From positions 1 through 64,000 of the forward strand of contig JAEZWF010000016.1 of the NCBI GenBank assembly GCA_023420415.1: a DNA stretch of 64,000 nucleotides, given 5' to 3'. The translations under genes were made by a program, and so were the position numbers. Below the pieces are notes generated by a model that ran no database searches, was not told the DNA's origin, and was given only the letters and a program-made list of their open reading frames with translations. The stretch is from Actinomycetes bacterium (GTDB lineage Bacteria; Actinomycetota; Actinomycetes; Actinomycetales; Dermatophilaceae). Below are positions 18,473 to 26,140 of this stretch, piece by piece; position 1 is the stretch's first letter; each line of letters opens with the position of its first letter.

Positions 18473-18865
18473 TCAGATCAGCAGCTCGATCTCGCACCGC
18501 GGCCCGGGCGCGGCAGCGAGCCGCGAGTCAGCGGTGACCAACGTGGCCTCAAGCGCTTCAGCCAAGGCGATGTATGCCGCGTCATAGGGCGAGACGTTGT
18601 CGCGCAGCTCCCAGCAGCGGCCGATCAGCGGGCGATGGGGTGCGCGACGAAGGGGCAGCTCCACCAGGTCGTCCAAGGCCAGACGTGCCCGCCGTTCGGG
18701 CACAGCTCCCGCAGCGACAAGGCGGCGCAAGACGGAGGTGACCTCGAGGTCCACCAGGTCCGGCGCGGCGATCGCGGCCCCGGCCAGCCTCTCCCGAACG
18801 CGGTCTCCGTCCTCGTCGTCGTCAACCAGCGCGACGACGAGAACGCTCGCGTCAACGACCAGCAC
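18473..18865 (-). CDS. VapC-type PIN-domain toxin
   Basis: 130 residues. PIN nuclease pattern: MLVVDASVLVVAL with the first Asp, DLVDLEVTSVLRR with the Glu, and NVSPYDAAYIALAEALEATLVTADSRL with the two C-terminal acidic residues. Such toxins cleave RNA, often tRNA, and stop growth when the antitoxin is lost. Its start overlaps the antitoxin gene by 14 bases, the standard antitoxin-first layout. Confidence 0.9.
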   Translation of the reverse strand: MLVVDASVLVVALVDDDEDGDRVRERLAGAAIAAPDLVDLEVTSVLRRLVAAGAVPERRARLALDDLVELPLRRAPHRPLIGRCWELRDNVSPYDAAYIALAEALEATLVTADSRLAAAPGPRCEIELLI

Positions 18866-19082
18866 GGTCAGACCGGACGGCCCGGGCAGCCTGCTTCAAC
18901 GACACTTTTCCACCCGCACGACCTCCGGCCCGCGCCAGCACCTCGTCCAGCGATGGTGTGCGCGCCTCCGCGACCAGCCGCTCGAGCAGGTACTCCTGCA
19001 ACGACTGGTGGGCGGCCACGGCACGTTGGCGCAGGACGGCATGGACGTCAGCTGGGACGTCTTTCACCTGGATGCTCGGCAT
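18852..19082 (-). CDS. VapB-like ribbon-helix-helix antitoxin
   Basis: 76 residues. N-terminal MPSIQVKDVPADVHAVLRQRAVAAHQSLQEYLL is a ribbon-helix-helix DNA-binding domain of the FitA/VapB kind. The tail (about 40-76) would wrap the toxin. It is first in the pair and overlaps vapC. A perfect palindrome overlaps the start codon and is the likely autoregulatory operator. Confidence 0.87.
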   Translation of the reverse strand: MPSIQVKDVPADVHAVLRQRAVAAHQSLQEYLLERLVAEARTPSLDEVLARAGGRAGGKVSLKQAARAVRSDRAGR

Positions 19083-19100
19083 GGCGCCATTTTAGCGCCA
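19082..19100. promoter_or_regulatory. palindrome over the antitoxin start
   Basis: TGGCGC-CATTTTA-GCGCCA, perfect six-base arms and an AT-rich seven-base centre, overlapping the vapB start codon. A further TGGCGC half-site occurs at 19125. This is the expected place and form for the VapBC autorepression site. Confidence 0.65.
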
Positions 19101-19137
19101 CTGCCCCCACAACGGCGCTCCGACCATGGCGCTCGAT

Positions 19138-19175
19138 GGGCCTTCAGGTGGACCGACTGACCCACCTGAAGGCCC
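19138..19175 (+). other. 14-bp perfect hairpin in the amidase leader region
   Basis: GGGCCTTCAGGTGG and its exact complement, ten-base loop, in the 307-base gap between the divergent antitoxin and amidase genes. A second stem (CGCCCACA/TGTGGGCG, about 19180-19216) follows. This gap holds the VapB operator, these stems and presumably two promoters; I see no other gene. It could be a leader structure for the amidase gene. Confidence 0.6.
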
Positions 19176-19389
19176 TGGTCGGCGCCCACACCGCCCTGCG
19201 GACGCCACCGATGTGGGCGCGGCGTTTCGCGACCCGACACGCCGGGCGAGCATCGTCCGAACGGCCCATTTGTGCCACTCCGCCGCGACACGAGGCCACT
19301 ACCGGTGCCAATCTTCACTGCTGTCACACGCGTCACCCCAGTCTCCCGAGACCTCCCCCCGCTCTCCCCTCGACTCCCCGGACGATCCT

Positions 19390-21645
19390 GTGCGCCTCCT
19401 TTCTGCTGCCCTCGCCGCCGTTGCCATCACTCCCGTCTTCGTTGCCCTCCCGACGGTGTCCTTCGCCGCCGCGGACACTCCGCACCCGGTCAAGCCGCGC
19501 GTCCAGTCCTTCGACGTCCGCGGCATCGACGCCCGCGCCGAGGGGCAGCTCTGGACCCGGCGTGCGGCCAAGCCCGGTCACGCCCTCAGCACCCTGACGC
19601 CGGTCCAGGAGCGCGCCCGGTTCACCGTCGCCGGCGTCACCTGGGCGCGGACCACCGGGTTCGCCGCCAAGGACGTCGCCGTTCAGGTCCGCGTCCGCGA
19701 GGACTCCGGCTGGACCGGCTGGGAGTCCCTCGCCGTCACCGACGACGGACCGCAGGGCGGGACGGCGGAGTCGGCCACCGCGCGGGTGGGGTCCAACCCC
19801 CTCGTCACCGACGGCGCCACCGCCATCCAGGTGCGCATCGACACCACTGACGGCGAGCCCCTGCCCGACGTCCAGGTCACCACCATCGACCCCGGGACCT
19901 CAGCGGCCGATGACAACCTCTCACCCCGAGGCCCGGCTGCCTCGGCTTCGGCCGCCTCCACGACACCGACGATCATCACGCGCAGGCAGTGGGGCGCGGA
20001 CGAGTCCCTGCGCGGCAGCACGAGTTACAGCAGGACCGTCAAGGCGATCGTCATCCACCACACCGCCAGCTCCAACGACTACACGGCCGACACCGCGGCA
20101 GCCCAGATCCGCGGCATCTACGCCTACGACACCCAGGGCCTTGGCTGGTCCGACATCGCCTACAACTTCCTCGTCGACAAGTACGGCCGCATCTACGAAG
20201 GCCGTGCCGGGTCGATCACGAGCCCGGTCCGCGGCGCGCACGCCATGGGGTTCAACACCGACACCATGGGAGTGGCAGCCCTCGGCAACTACCAGACGGC
20301 CCCCGCCCCCGCCGCCATGGTCGACTCCCTCGCCAAGGTCGCCGGCTGGAAGCTCTCCCAGTACGGCGTAGACCCTTCTGCCACAACGCAGCTCACGTCC
20401 CAGGGCGGCACAGGCGCCAAGTATGCCGCGGGCGTCACCGCGACGCTCCCGACGGTCAACGCACACCAGAACACGTCCTACACGCTCTGCCCCGGCCAGT
20501 ACCTCTACCCGCAGATGGCGACGATCCGCACCAAGGCCACCTCCTACGCGAAGTACTCCTCGACCACCGGCCCGGCGCCGGTGACCACGAGCGGCCTCTT
20601 CGCGGCATACGGAAAGCTCACTCTCGCAACGGGATCGAGCGGGTGGGCCGTGCGTGACCTGCAGCTCGAGCTCAACCGGCGGGGGTATGCCGCGGGCACG
20701 CCCGACGGCGACTTCGGCCCGACAAGCCTCGGTGCGGTGCAACGCTTCCAGAAGGCCAAGCTGCTCGCCGTGACCGGGAAGGTGGCCAGCAACGACTGGC
20801 GCGCCCTGTCGGGACTGAGCTACACCCAGACGGGCGCCCCGCCGCCCGCCCCGGCCGCACCCAAGGCGGTCGCGGGGTTCGACGCGGACGGTCGCGGCGA
20901 CGTCATCGGCCGGACCGGCCCGGGAGACCTCTACTTCTACCCCGGCAAGGTCGGCGGCATCGGCACGCCAGTGCGCATCGGAGGCGGGTGGAACATCTAT
21001 CGCCAGGTCGTGTCACCGGGCGACCTCACCGGCGACCGGATCGCGGACGTCATCGGCATCATGCCGTCCGGCGAGGCGTATCTCTACCGCGGCAACGGCA
21101 AGGGCGGTCTCGTGGCCGGCCGGACCCTGCTGGCCTCCTCGTGGGGCGCCTACACGGACGTCCTCACGCCGGGTGACTTCAGCGGCGACGGCAAACCGGA
21201 TCTGTTGGCGCGCAAGGAGAATGGCGAGCTGTGGTTCATCCCCGGGAACGGAAAGGGTGGCTTCACCGGGAGCTGGCGGCGGATCGGCGCCGGCTGGCAG
21301 ATGTTCGCGCAGATGATCACCCCCGGCGACGTCACGGGCGACGGCAAGCCAGACCTGCTCGGCCGCACACCGTCGGGCAAGCTCTACGTCTACCGCGGCA
21401 CCGGCATGACCTCCTCGACATCCACCGGCTACGCCCCCGGCGTCGTGTCGTCGTACGGGTGGCAGATGTTCAACACGGTCATCTCGGTCGGCGACCTCAC
21501 CGGGGACGGCAGGTCCGACCTCATCGCCCGCACCCCCGGCAACGCCTCCTACGTCTACGCGGGGACTGGCAAGGGAACCTTCACCGCCGGCAAGCGGATC
21601 ACCGCACCGTGGGGCGCCACCACCAGAATCACGGGCGTCCGCTGA
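19390..21645 (+). CDS. secreted N-acetylmuramoyl-L-alanine amidase with peptidoglycan-binding and VCBS repeats
   Basis: About 751 residues from the GTG at 19390, chosen because the signal peptide starts there (VRLLSAALAAVAITPVFVALP). The open frame reaches back to 19126, but that part has no signal. An N-terminal beta-rich region precedes a PGRP/amidase_2 domain (IITRRQWGADESL, VIHHTASSNDYT with zinc His, GAHAMGFN, HQNTSYTLCPGQYL). A PG_binding_1 domain follows (LNRRGYAAGTPDGDFGPTSLGAVQRFQ). The last 250 residues are FG-GAP/VCBS repeats (GDLTGDGRSDLIAR). It would cleave peptidoglycan stem peptides outside the cell. It is transcribed alone. Confidence 0.88.
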   Translation: MRLLSAALAAVAITPVFVALPTVSFAAADTPHPVKPRVQSFDVRGIDARAEGQLWTRRAAKPGHALSTLTPVQERARFTVAGVTWARTTGFAAKDVAVQVRVREDSGWTGWESLAVTDDGPQGGTAESATARVGSNPLVTDGATAIQVRIDTTDGEPLPDVQVTTIDPGTSAADDNLSPRGPAASASAASTTPTIITRRQWGADESLRGSTSYSRTVKAIVIHHTASSNDYTADTAAAQIRGIYAYDTQGLGWSDIAYNFLVDKYGRIYEGRAGSITSPVRGAHAMGFNTDTMGVAALGNYQTAPAPAAMVDSLAKVAGWKLSQYGVDPSATTQLTSQGGTGAKYAAGVTATLPTVNAHQNTSYTLCPGQYLYPQMATIRTKATSYAKYSSTTGPAPVTTSGLFAAYGKLTLATGSSGWAVRDLQLELNRRGYAAGTPDGDFGPTSLGAVQRFQKAKLLAVTGKVASNDWRALSGLSYTQTGAPPPAPAAPKAVAGFDADGRGDVIGRTGPGDLYFYPGKVGGIGTPVRIGGGWNIYRQVVSPGDLTGDRIADVIGIMPSGEAYLYRGNGKGGLVAGRTLLASSWGAYTDVLTPGDFSGDGKPDLLARKENGELWFIPGNGKGGFTGSWRRIGAGWQMFAQMITPGDVTGDGKPDLLGRTPSGKLYVYRGTGMTSSTSTGYAPGVVSSYGWQMFNTVISVGDLTGDGRSDLIARTPGNASYVYAGTGKGTFTAGKRITAPWGATTRITGVR

Positions 21646-21652
21646 CGACCGA

Positions 21653-21698
21653 GGTGAGACAGGTATGCCGGGTGGGCACCCGGCATACCTGTCTCACC
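21653..21698. terminator. 22-bp perfect GTATGCC hairpin
   Basis: Arms 21653-21674 and 21677-21698 are exact complements (start GGTGAGACAGGTATGCC) with a two-base loop. It is built around an inverted GTATGCC pair. It lies eight bases after the amidase stop and before the 3' end of the convergent LacI gene, so probably a bidirectional terminator. Confidence 0.8.
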
Positions 21699-21764
21699 CG
21701 TTGCGCCACAAGGACTTTGGTGTGGTTGGCGTGACCTGCCAGGCGTGCGCCTGACTCCTGTCTT

Positions 21765-22787
21765 TCAGGGTTTGGCGGGTGGAGCAGCGGTCGAGTCCCG
21801 GACGATGAGCTTGGTGGCGACCTCGAGCGGCGGAGCGAGCGGCCCACCGCTCATGACGGCAGCCACCGCCGTCCGCACGGCCAACCGGCCCATCTGTTCC
21901 AACGGCTGGCGCACGGTGGTGAGGTGCGGTGTCGCCACGTCGGCACCAAGGCCGTCGTCGAAGCCCACGACGGAGATGTCCTCGGGCACGCGCAGACCCA
22001 GCCGGTGGCACGCCTCGTAGACACCGAGGGCCACGGAGTCGGAACCGCAGAACACTGCTGTCGGCCGGTCGGGCAGTCCCAGCAGCTGCTCGGCCGCGAG
22101 CCCGTCCTCGGTGTGGAAATGGCCCGGGACAACGAGATCCGGGTCTGACGGCACGCCCGCGCGACGCAGGGCGTCGTGGTATCCGGCGAGCCGGTCGCCG
22201 CCGGCGTGCGAGCGCGGGTTCGCCCCGATGAACGCGATCCGGGTGTGGCCGAGACCCAGGAGGTGCTCGGTCGCCTCGACCCCGCCCCGGAAGTTGGTGG
22301 CCCCGACCGTGGCCACCCCGGACGACAACCGCATCACCGGGTCCACCACCACCAGCGGCACGTCGGCCTGTTCGGCGGCGGCGATCGTGGCACCGGTGAC
22401 GTCGGTCGCCACGAGGATGAACGCTTGGGCCCCCTTGCCCGCCGCGTCGGCCATCCAGGCCGGCGACCCGGGACGGCGGGCGTGCGGGCCACCCTGGCGC
22501 TGCGACACCACCGCGACCGCGCCGGACTCCTCCGCCTCGAGCACGATGCCTTCCAGGACCTGAGGCGAGTAGTAGTTGCCGAGCCCGTCGATGACGACCC
22601 ACAGGGCCAGGACGTCCGCGGCCGCGGCTCGCGCCTTCACGACGTAGCCGAGCTCGTCGACGGCCGCCTTGACCTTGGCCACCGTCGCGGCGGAGACGTC
22701 GGTGCGGTCGTTGATCGCCTTGGACGCCGCTGACTTGGACACCCCTGCCGCGTGGGCGACATCGGCCAGGGTGGGCACGCGCTTCAT
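21765..22787 (-). CDS. LacI-family transcriptional regulator
   Basis: 340 residues from the ATG at 22787. The helix-turn-helix reads PTLADVAHAAGVSKSAASKAINDRTDVSAATVAKV, followed by the hinge and a periplasmic-binding-like sensor domain ending GFDDGLGADVATPHLTTVRQP. The open frame extends upstream but would precede the HTH with unrelated sequence. It is divergent from the sugar ABC transporter, and CGAAAC-N-GTTTCG operators lie between them, so it most likely represses that cluster and itself until a xylo-oligosaccharide or similar sugar binds. Confidence 0.92.
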   Translation of the reverse strand: MKRVPTLADVAHAAGVSKSAASKAINDRTDVSAATVAKVKAAVDELGYVVKARAAAADVLALWVVIDGLGNYYSPQVLEGIVLEAEESGAVAVVSQRQGGPHARRPGSPAWMADAAGKGAQAFILVATDVTGATIAAAEQADVPLVVVDPVMRLSSGVATVGATNFRGGVEATEHLLGLGHTRIAFIGANPRSHAGGDRLAGYHDALRRAGVPSDPDLVVPGHFHTEDGLAAEQLLGLPDRPTAVFCGSDSVALGVYEACHRLGLRVPEDISVVGFDDGLGADVATPHLTTVRQPLEQMGRLAVRTAVAAVMSGGPLAPPLEVATKLIVRDSTAAPPAKP

Positions 22788-22807
22788 GGGCGGCAGTGTA
22801 CGTCCTG

Positions 22808-22822
22808 CCGAAACAGTTTCGG
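22808..22822. promoter_or_regulatory. LacI-type operator 1
   Basis: CCGAAAC-A-GTTTCGG, a perfect 15-base palindrome 20 bases upstream of the LacI-family regulator start. It fits autoregulation. Confidence 0.75.
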
Positions 22823-22931
22823 GGTCACGTCCACGCAGCGCCGCGCGCCACACCGCTTGTCCAGATCGAAGATTGGGCCTTGTCGGACCGCCGTCCCTGC
22901 GGCTAGCCTGCCGAAACCAAGCGAAACGGTT

Positions 22932-22944
22932 CGAAACTGTTTCG
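22932..22944. promoter_or_regulatory. LacI-type operator 2
   Basis: CGAAAC-T-GTTTCG, perfect arms, 25 bases before the substrate-binding protein start. The overlapping CGAAACGGTTCG at 22922-22933 may be a third half-matched site. Same core as operator 1, so the same regulator probably controls both directions. Confidence 0.75.
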
Positions 22945-22969
22945 GCATGTGACACAGAGAGGTGTTCCC

Positions 22970-24289
22970 ATGGCAGGACTGACCCGGCGAGCCGTCATCG
23001 CAGCCTCGGTGGCTGCGGCATTGAGCCTTGCGGCGTGTGGCGGTGGCAAGCAACCATCCGGCCCTGGAGGCGGGGCCAGCGCAGCCAAGACGGGCTTCTC
23101 CGCCTGGGCCCTCACCGGCGGTGCCGAGACGACGATGAAGAACTCGTTCGCGACCTGGACGAAGGAGAACTCGTCCGCGCCGGCGTCGGTCGAGTTCATC
23201 GCCAACGACGCGTACAAGGAGAAGATCCGCACCGCGGTCGGCTCGGGCAACGCCCCCACCCTCATCTGGAGCTGGGCCGGCGGGTCCCTGCAGGACTACG
23301 TGAAGAACAAGAACGTGGTCGACCTCACCGACTCAACCAAGGAGCTCCAGTCGCGGCTGGTGCCCTCGATCCTCGACACGGGCAAGGTCGACGGCAAGGT
23401 CTACGCCGTCCCCAACAACAACGCCCAGCCGGTCCTCATGTACTACAACCTGGACGTCCTCAAGAAGGCCGGCATCTCCACTCCCCCGAAGACCTACGCC
23501 GAGCTCCTCGACGCCGTGTCGAAGCTCAAGGCGGCCGGGGTGGACACCCCGATCTCGCTGGCCGGGCAGAGCCTGTGGCCCGAGCTGATGTGGATCGAGT
23601 ACCTCCTGGACCGGCAGGCCGGCACGGAGGTCTTCGACCGGATCCTCAAGGGCGACAAGTCCGCGTGGTCCGATCCCGGGATGCTCGAGGCGATGGGCAA
23701 GGTGCAGGAGCTGGTGAAGGCCGGTGCCTTCGGTGACAAGTTCGGCTCCGTCGTCGCCGACTCCAACGCCGACGCGGCGCTGCTCCACACCGGCAAGTCG
23801 GCCATGTTGCTGCAGGGCGCGTGGGTCTACGGCACGTTCCTCACCGACGCCCCCGACTTCGTCAAGAGCGGCAAGCTCGGCTGGGGCCCGTTCCCCACCA
23901 TCGAGGGCGGCAAGGGTGACCCGAGCAACGTCTACGGCAACCCCGCCAACTTCTGGTCCGTGTCAGCCGCTGCGAGCCCGGAGCAGCAGAAGGCCGCCAT
24001 CGACTACCTCAACAAGGCGATGTTCAACGAGAGCTACGTGACCGACCTCGTCAAGGACGGCATGGTGCCGGTCACCAATGACGCTGCCCCGAAGTTCAAG
24101 GGCAGCGACCAGGAGAAGTTCCTGACCTACGCCTACGACATGACGGCGAACGCCAAGAACTTCCAGCTGTCCTGGGACCAGTCCCTGTCCGCAGCCCAGT
24201 CGCAGGCCCTGCTCAACAACCTGGGCCAGCTCTTCCTCGGGCGGCAGACCCCTGAGGGGTACGCCAAGGCGATGCAGGCCGTCCAGTGA
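22970..24289 (+). CDS. sugar ABC transporter substrate-binding lipoprotein
   Basis: 439 residues. Lipobox LSLAACGGG after a twin-Arg-like basic start (GLTRRAVIAAS). SBP family 1 pattern: YKEKIRTAVGSGNAPTLIWSWAGG, VPNNNAQPVLMYYNLDVLKKAG, ALLHTGKSAMLLQGAWVYG. The ATG at 22970 follows AGAGAGG; an upstream in-frame GTG lies inside the operator region. It should bind an oligosaccharide. Next to two permeases, two GH3 enzymes and xylose isomerase, xylo-oligosaccharide is the best inference. No dedicated ATPase is present, so a shared MsiK-like ATPase is expected elsewhere. Confidence 0.9.
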   Translation: MAGLTRRAVIAASVAAALSLAACGGGKQPSGPGGGASAAKTGFSAWALTGGAETTMKNSFATWTKENSSAPASVEFIANDAYKEKIRTAVGSGNAPTLIWSWAGGSLQDYVKNKNVVDLTDSTKELQSRLVPSILDTGKVDGKVYAVPNNNAQPVLMYYNLDVLKKAGISTPPKTYAELLDAVSKLKAAGVDTPISLAGQSLWPELMWIEYLLDRQAGTEVFDRILKGDKSAWSDPGMLEAMGKVQELVKAGAFGDKFGSVVADSNADAALLHTGKSAMLLQGAWVYGTFLTDAPDFVKSGKLGWGPFPTIEGGKGDPSNVYGNPANFWSVSAAASPEQQKAAIDYLNKAMFNESYVTDLVKDGMVPVTNDAAPKFKGSDQEKFLTYAYDMTANAKNFQLSWDQSLSAAQSQALLNNLGQLFLGRQTPEGYAKAMQAVQ

Positions 24290-25242
24290 CGGCCACCCCA
24301 CGGGTCGGCGCCGCGGCGCCGGCCCGTCGGGGGCAGAGGTCGGTCGGCACCGGGGCGGGCAGCCGCGGCGCCGGCTCCCCCGGCCCCTCGGCGTGGCTCG
24401 CCGCGCCAGCGCTGGTGTTCTTCGGGCTGTTCGCGATCGTGCCCCTGCTCGGTGTCGTGGCGCTGTCGTTCACGCAGTGGGACGGCCTGGGCACCCCCAC
24501 CTTCGTCGGCTTCGACAACTGGCCCCGGGTGCTCGGTGACCCCGTCACACAGAACGGCCTCAAGCTGACCATCCTGCTCACCGTCGCCACGCTGGTCATC
24601 CAAGGCCCGATCGCCCTGCTGCTGGGCGTGTTCACGGCAGGGCGACAGCGCTACCGCGAGCTGCTGTCCATCCTCTACTTCCTGCCGCTGCTGTTCTCCG
24701 CGGCCGCCGTCGGCATCACCTTCAAGGCGTTGCTGGACCCCAACTTCGGTCTCGGCCAGGCGTTCGGGTGGGACTGGCTGAACCAGGACTGGCTGGGTCG
24801 CCCCGAGCTCGTGATCCCCGCGCTGCTGTTCGTCATCAACTGGTGCTTCGTGCCGTTCCACAGCCTGCTCTACCAGGGTGCCGCCCGACAGATTCCGGCC
24901 TCGCTCTACGAGGCCGCCCGCATCGACGGCGCCGGACGGGTGCGGACGTTCTTCAGCATCACGCTGCCGCAGATGCGCAGCACCATCATCACCTCGGCCA
25001 CGCTGCAGATCGTCGGGTCGCTGACCTACTTCGACCTGATCTTCGTGATGACCAACGGCGGCCCCGGCAACGCCACCAGGGTGCTGCCACTCGACATGTA
25101 CCTGCGCGGATTCCGTTCGTACGACATGGGCGGAGCCAGCGTCGTCGGTGTCGTCATCGTCGCCCTCGGACTGCTCGTGTCGTTCCTGCTCAACCGGCTC
25201 ACGGGCAACACCCGCATGGAGTCCCAGATGGAGGGGGTCTGA
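24286..25242 (+). CDS. sugar ABC transporter permease 1
   Basis: 318 residues, GTG overlapping the previous stop by four bases. MalF/UgpA-type permease: WLAAPALVFFGLFAIVPLLGVVALSFTQWDG at the N-terminus, and the EAA loop ASLYEAARIDGAGRVRTFFSITLP that docks the ATPase. About six membrane helices. The first 30 residues are a basic, Gly/Ala/Pro-rich cytoplasmic tail. Confidence 0.92.
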   Translation: MTATPRVGAAAPARRGQRSVGTGAGSRGAGSPGPSAWLAAPALVFFGLFAIVPLLGVVALSFTQWDGLGTPTFVGFDNWPRVLGDPVTQNGLKLTILLTVATLVIQGPIALLLGVFTAGRQRYRELLSILYFLPLLFSAAAVGITFKALLDPNFGLGQAFGWDWLNQDWLGRPELVIPALLFVINWCFVPFHSLLYQGAARQIPASLYEAARIDGAGRVRTFFSITLPQMRSTIITSATLQIVGSLTYFDLIFVMTNGGPGNATRVLPLDMYLRGFRSYDMGGASVVGVVIVALGLLVSFLLNRLTGNTRMESQMEGV

Positions 25243-25243
25243 C

Positions 25244-26080
25244 ATGGCAGTCCTGACACGACGCCGCGAGACGCCCAACGTCCTGGGCGGGCTTCTCGGC
25301 TGGGTCTACCTCGCGATCACCATCGTGCCCATCTACTACATCGTGGTCACGAGCCTGCGGCCGCGCGAGACGTACTACACCTCCAACCCGCTCTCCTGGC
25401 CGAGTGCGCCCACGCTCGAGGCCTACCGCCAGGTGCTCGCCGCCGACTTCGCCCGCTACTTCCTCAACTCGGTCATCGTCACCGCGGTGAGCGTGGCCGT
25501 CGTGGTGTTCCTCAGTCTGCTCGCGGCATACGTCATCGTCCGCAACCGCAGCAAGCTGACTCGGCGGATGTTCGACCTGCTCCTGCTGGGCATCGCAATT
25601 CCGTTGCAGGGCGTGATCATTCCCGTCTACTACCTCATCGTGGAGGTCGGTCTCTACGACACCTTGTGGGCGATCATCCTGCCCAGCATCGGGTTCGCCA
25701 TCCCGATCACGGTGCTCATCCTCGTCAACTTCCTACGCGACGTGCCGCGCGAGCTGTTCGAGTCGATGCGCCTCGACGGCGCGACCGACTGGCGGATGCT
25801 GTGGACGCTCGTCGTGCCGCTCAGCCGGCCGGCGATCGTGACCGTCGCGGTCTACGACGCACTCAACGTGTGGAACGGCTTCCTCTTCCCCCTGATCCTC
25901 ACGCAGAGCTCGTCGATGCGGACGCTCCCGCTGTCGCTGTGGTCGTTCCAGGGCGCCTTCACCGTGAACGTGCCCGCGATCCTCGCGGCGGTCGTCCTGT
26001 CCGTCCTTCCCATCCTTGCCGCGTATGCCGTGGGCCGTCGCCAGCTCGTGTCCGGGCTCACCGCCGGCTTCGGCAAGTAG
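25244..26080 (+). CDS. sugar ABC transporter permease 2
   Basis: 278 residues, MalG/UgpE-type. The ATG at 25244 is one base past the previous stop. WVYLAITIVPIYYIVVTSLRP opens the protein, and the EAA loop is ELFESMRLDGATDWRMLWTLVVPLSRPA. Six helices. It pairs with permease 1 to form the channel. Confidence 0.92.
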   Translation: MAVLTRRRETPNVLGGLLGWVYLAITIVPIYYIVVTSLRPRETYYTSNPLSWPSAPTLEAYRQVLAADFARYFLNSVIVTAVSVAVVVFLSLLAAYVIVRNRSKLTRRMFDLLLLGIAIPLQGVIIPVYYLIVEVGLYDTLWAIILPSIGFAIPITVLILVNFLRDVPRELFESMRLDGATDWRMLWTLVVPLSRPAIVTVAVYDALNVWNGFLFPLILTQSSSMRTLPLSLWSFQGAFTVNVPAILAAVVLSVLPILAAYAVGRRQLVSGLTAGFGK

Positions 26081-26140
26081 TCCCAATTCCCCTGTCCCCG
26101 AACACTTCCCACGTCCCGCATCACCCAGGAGAGCACCACC

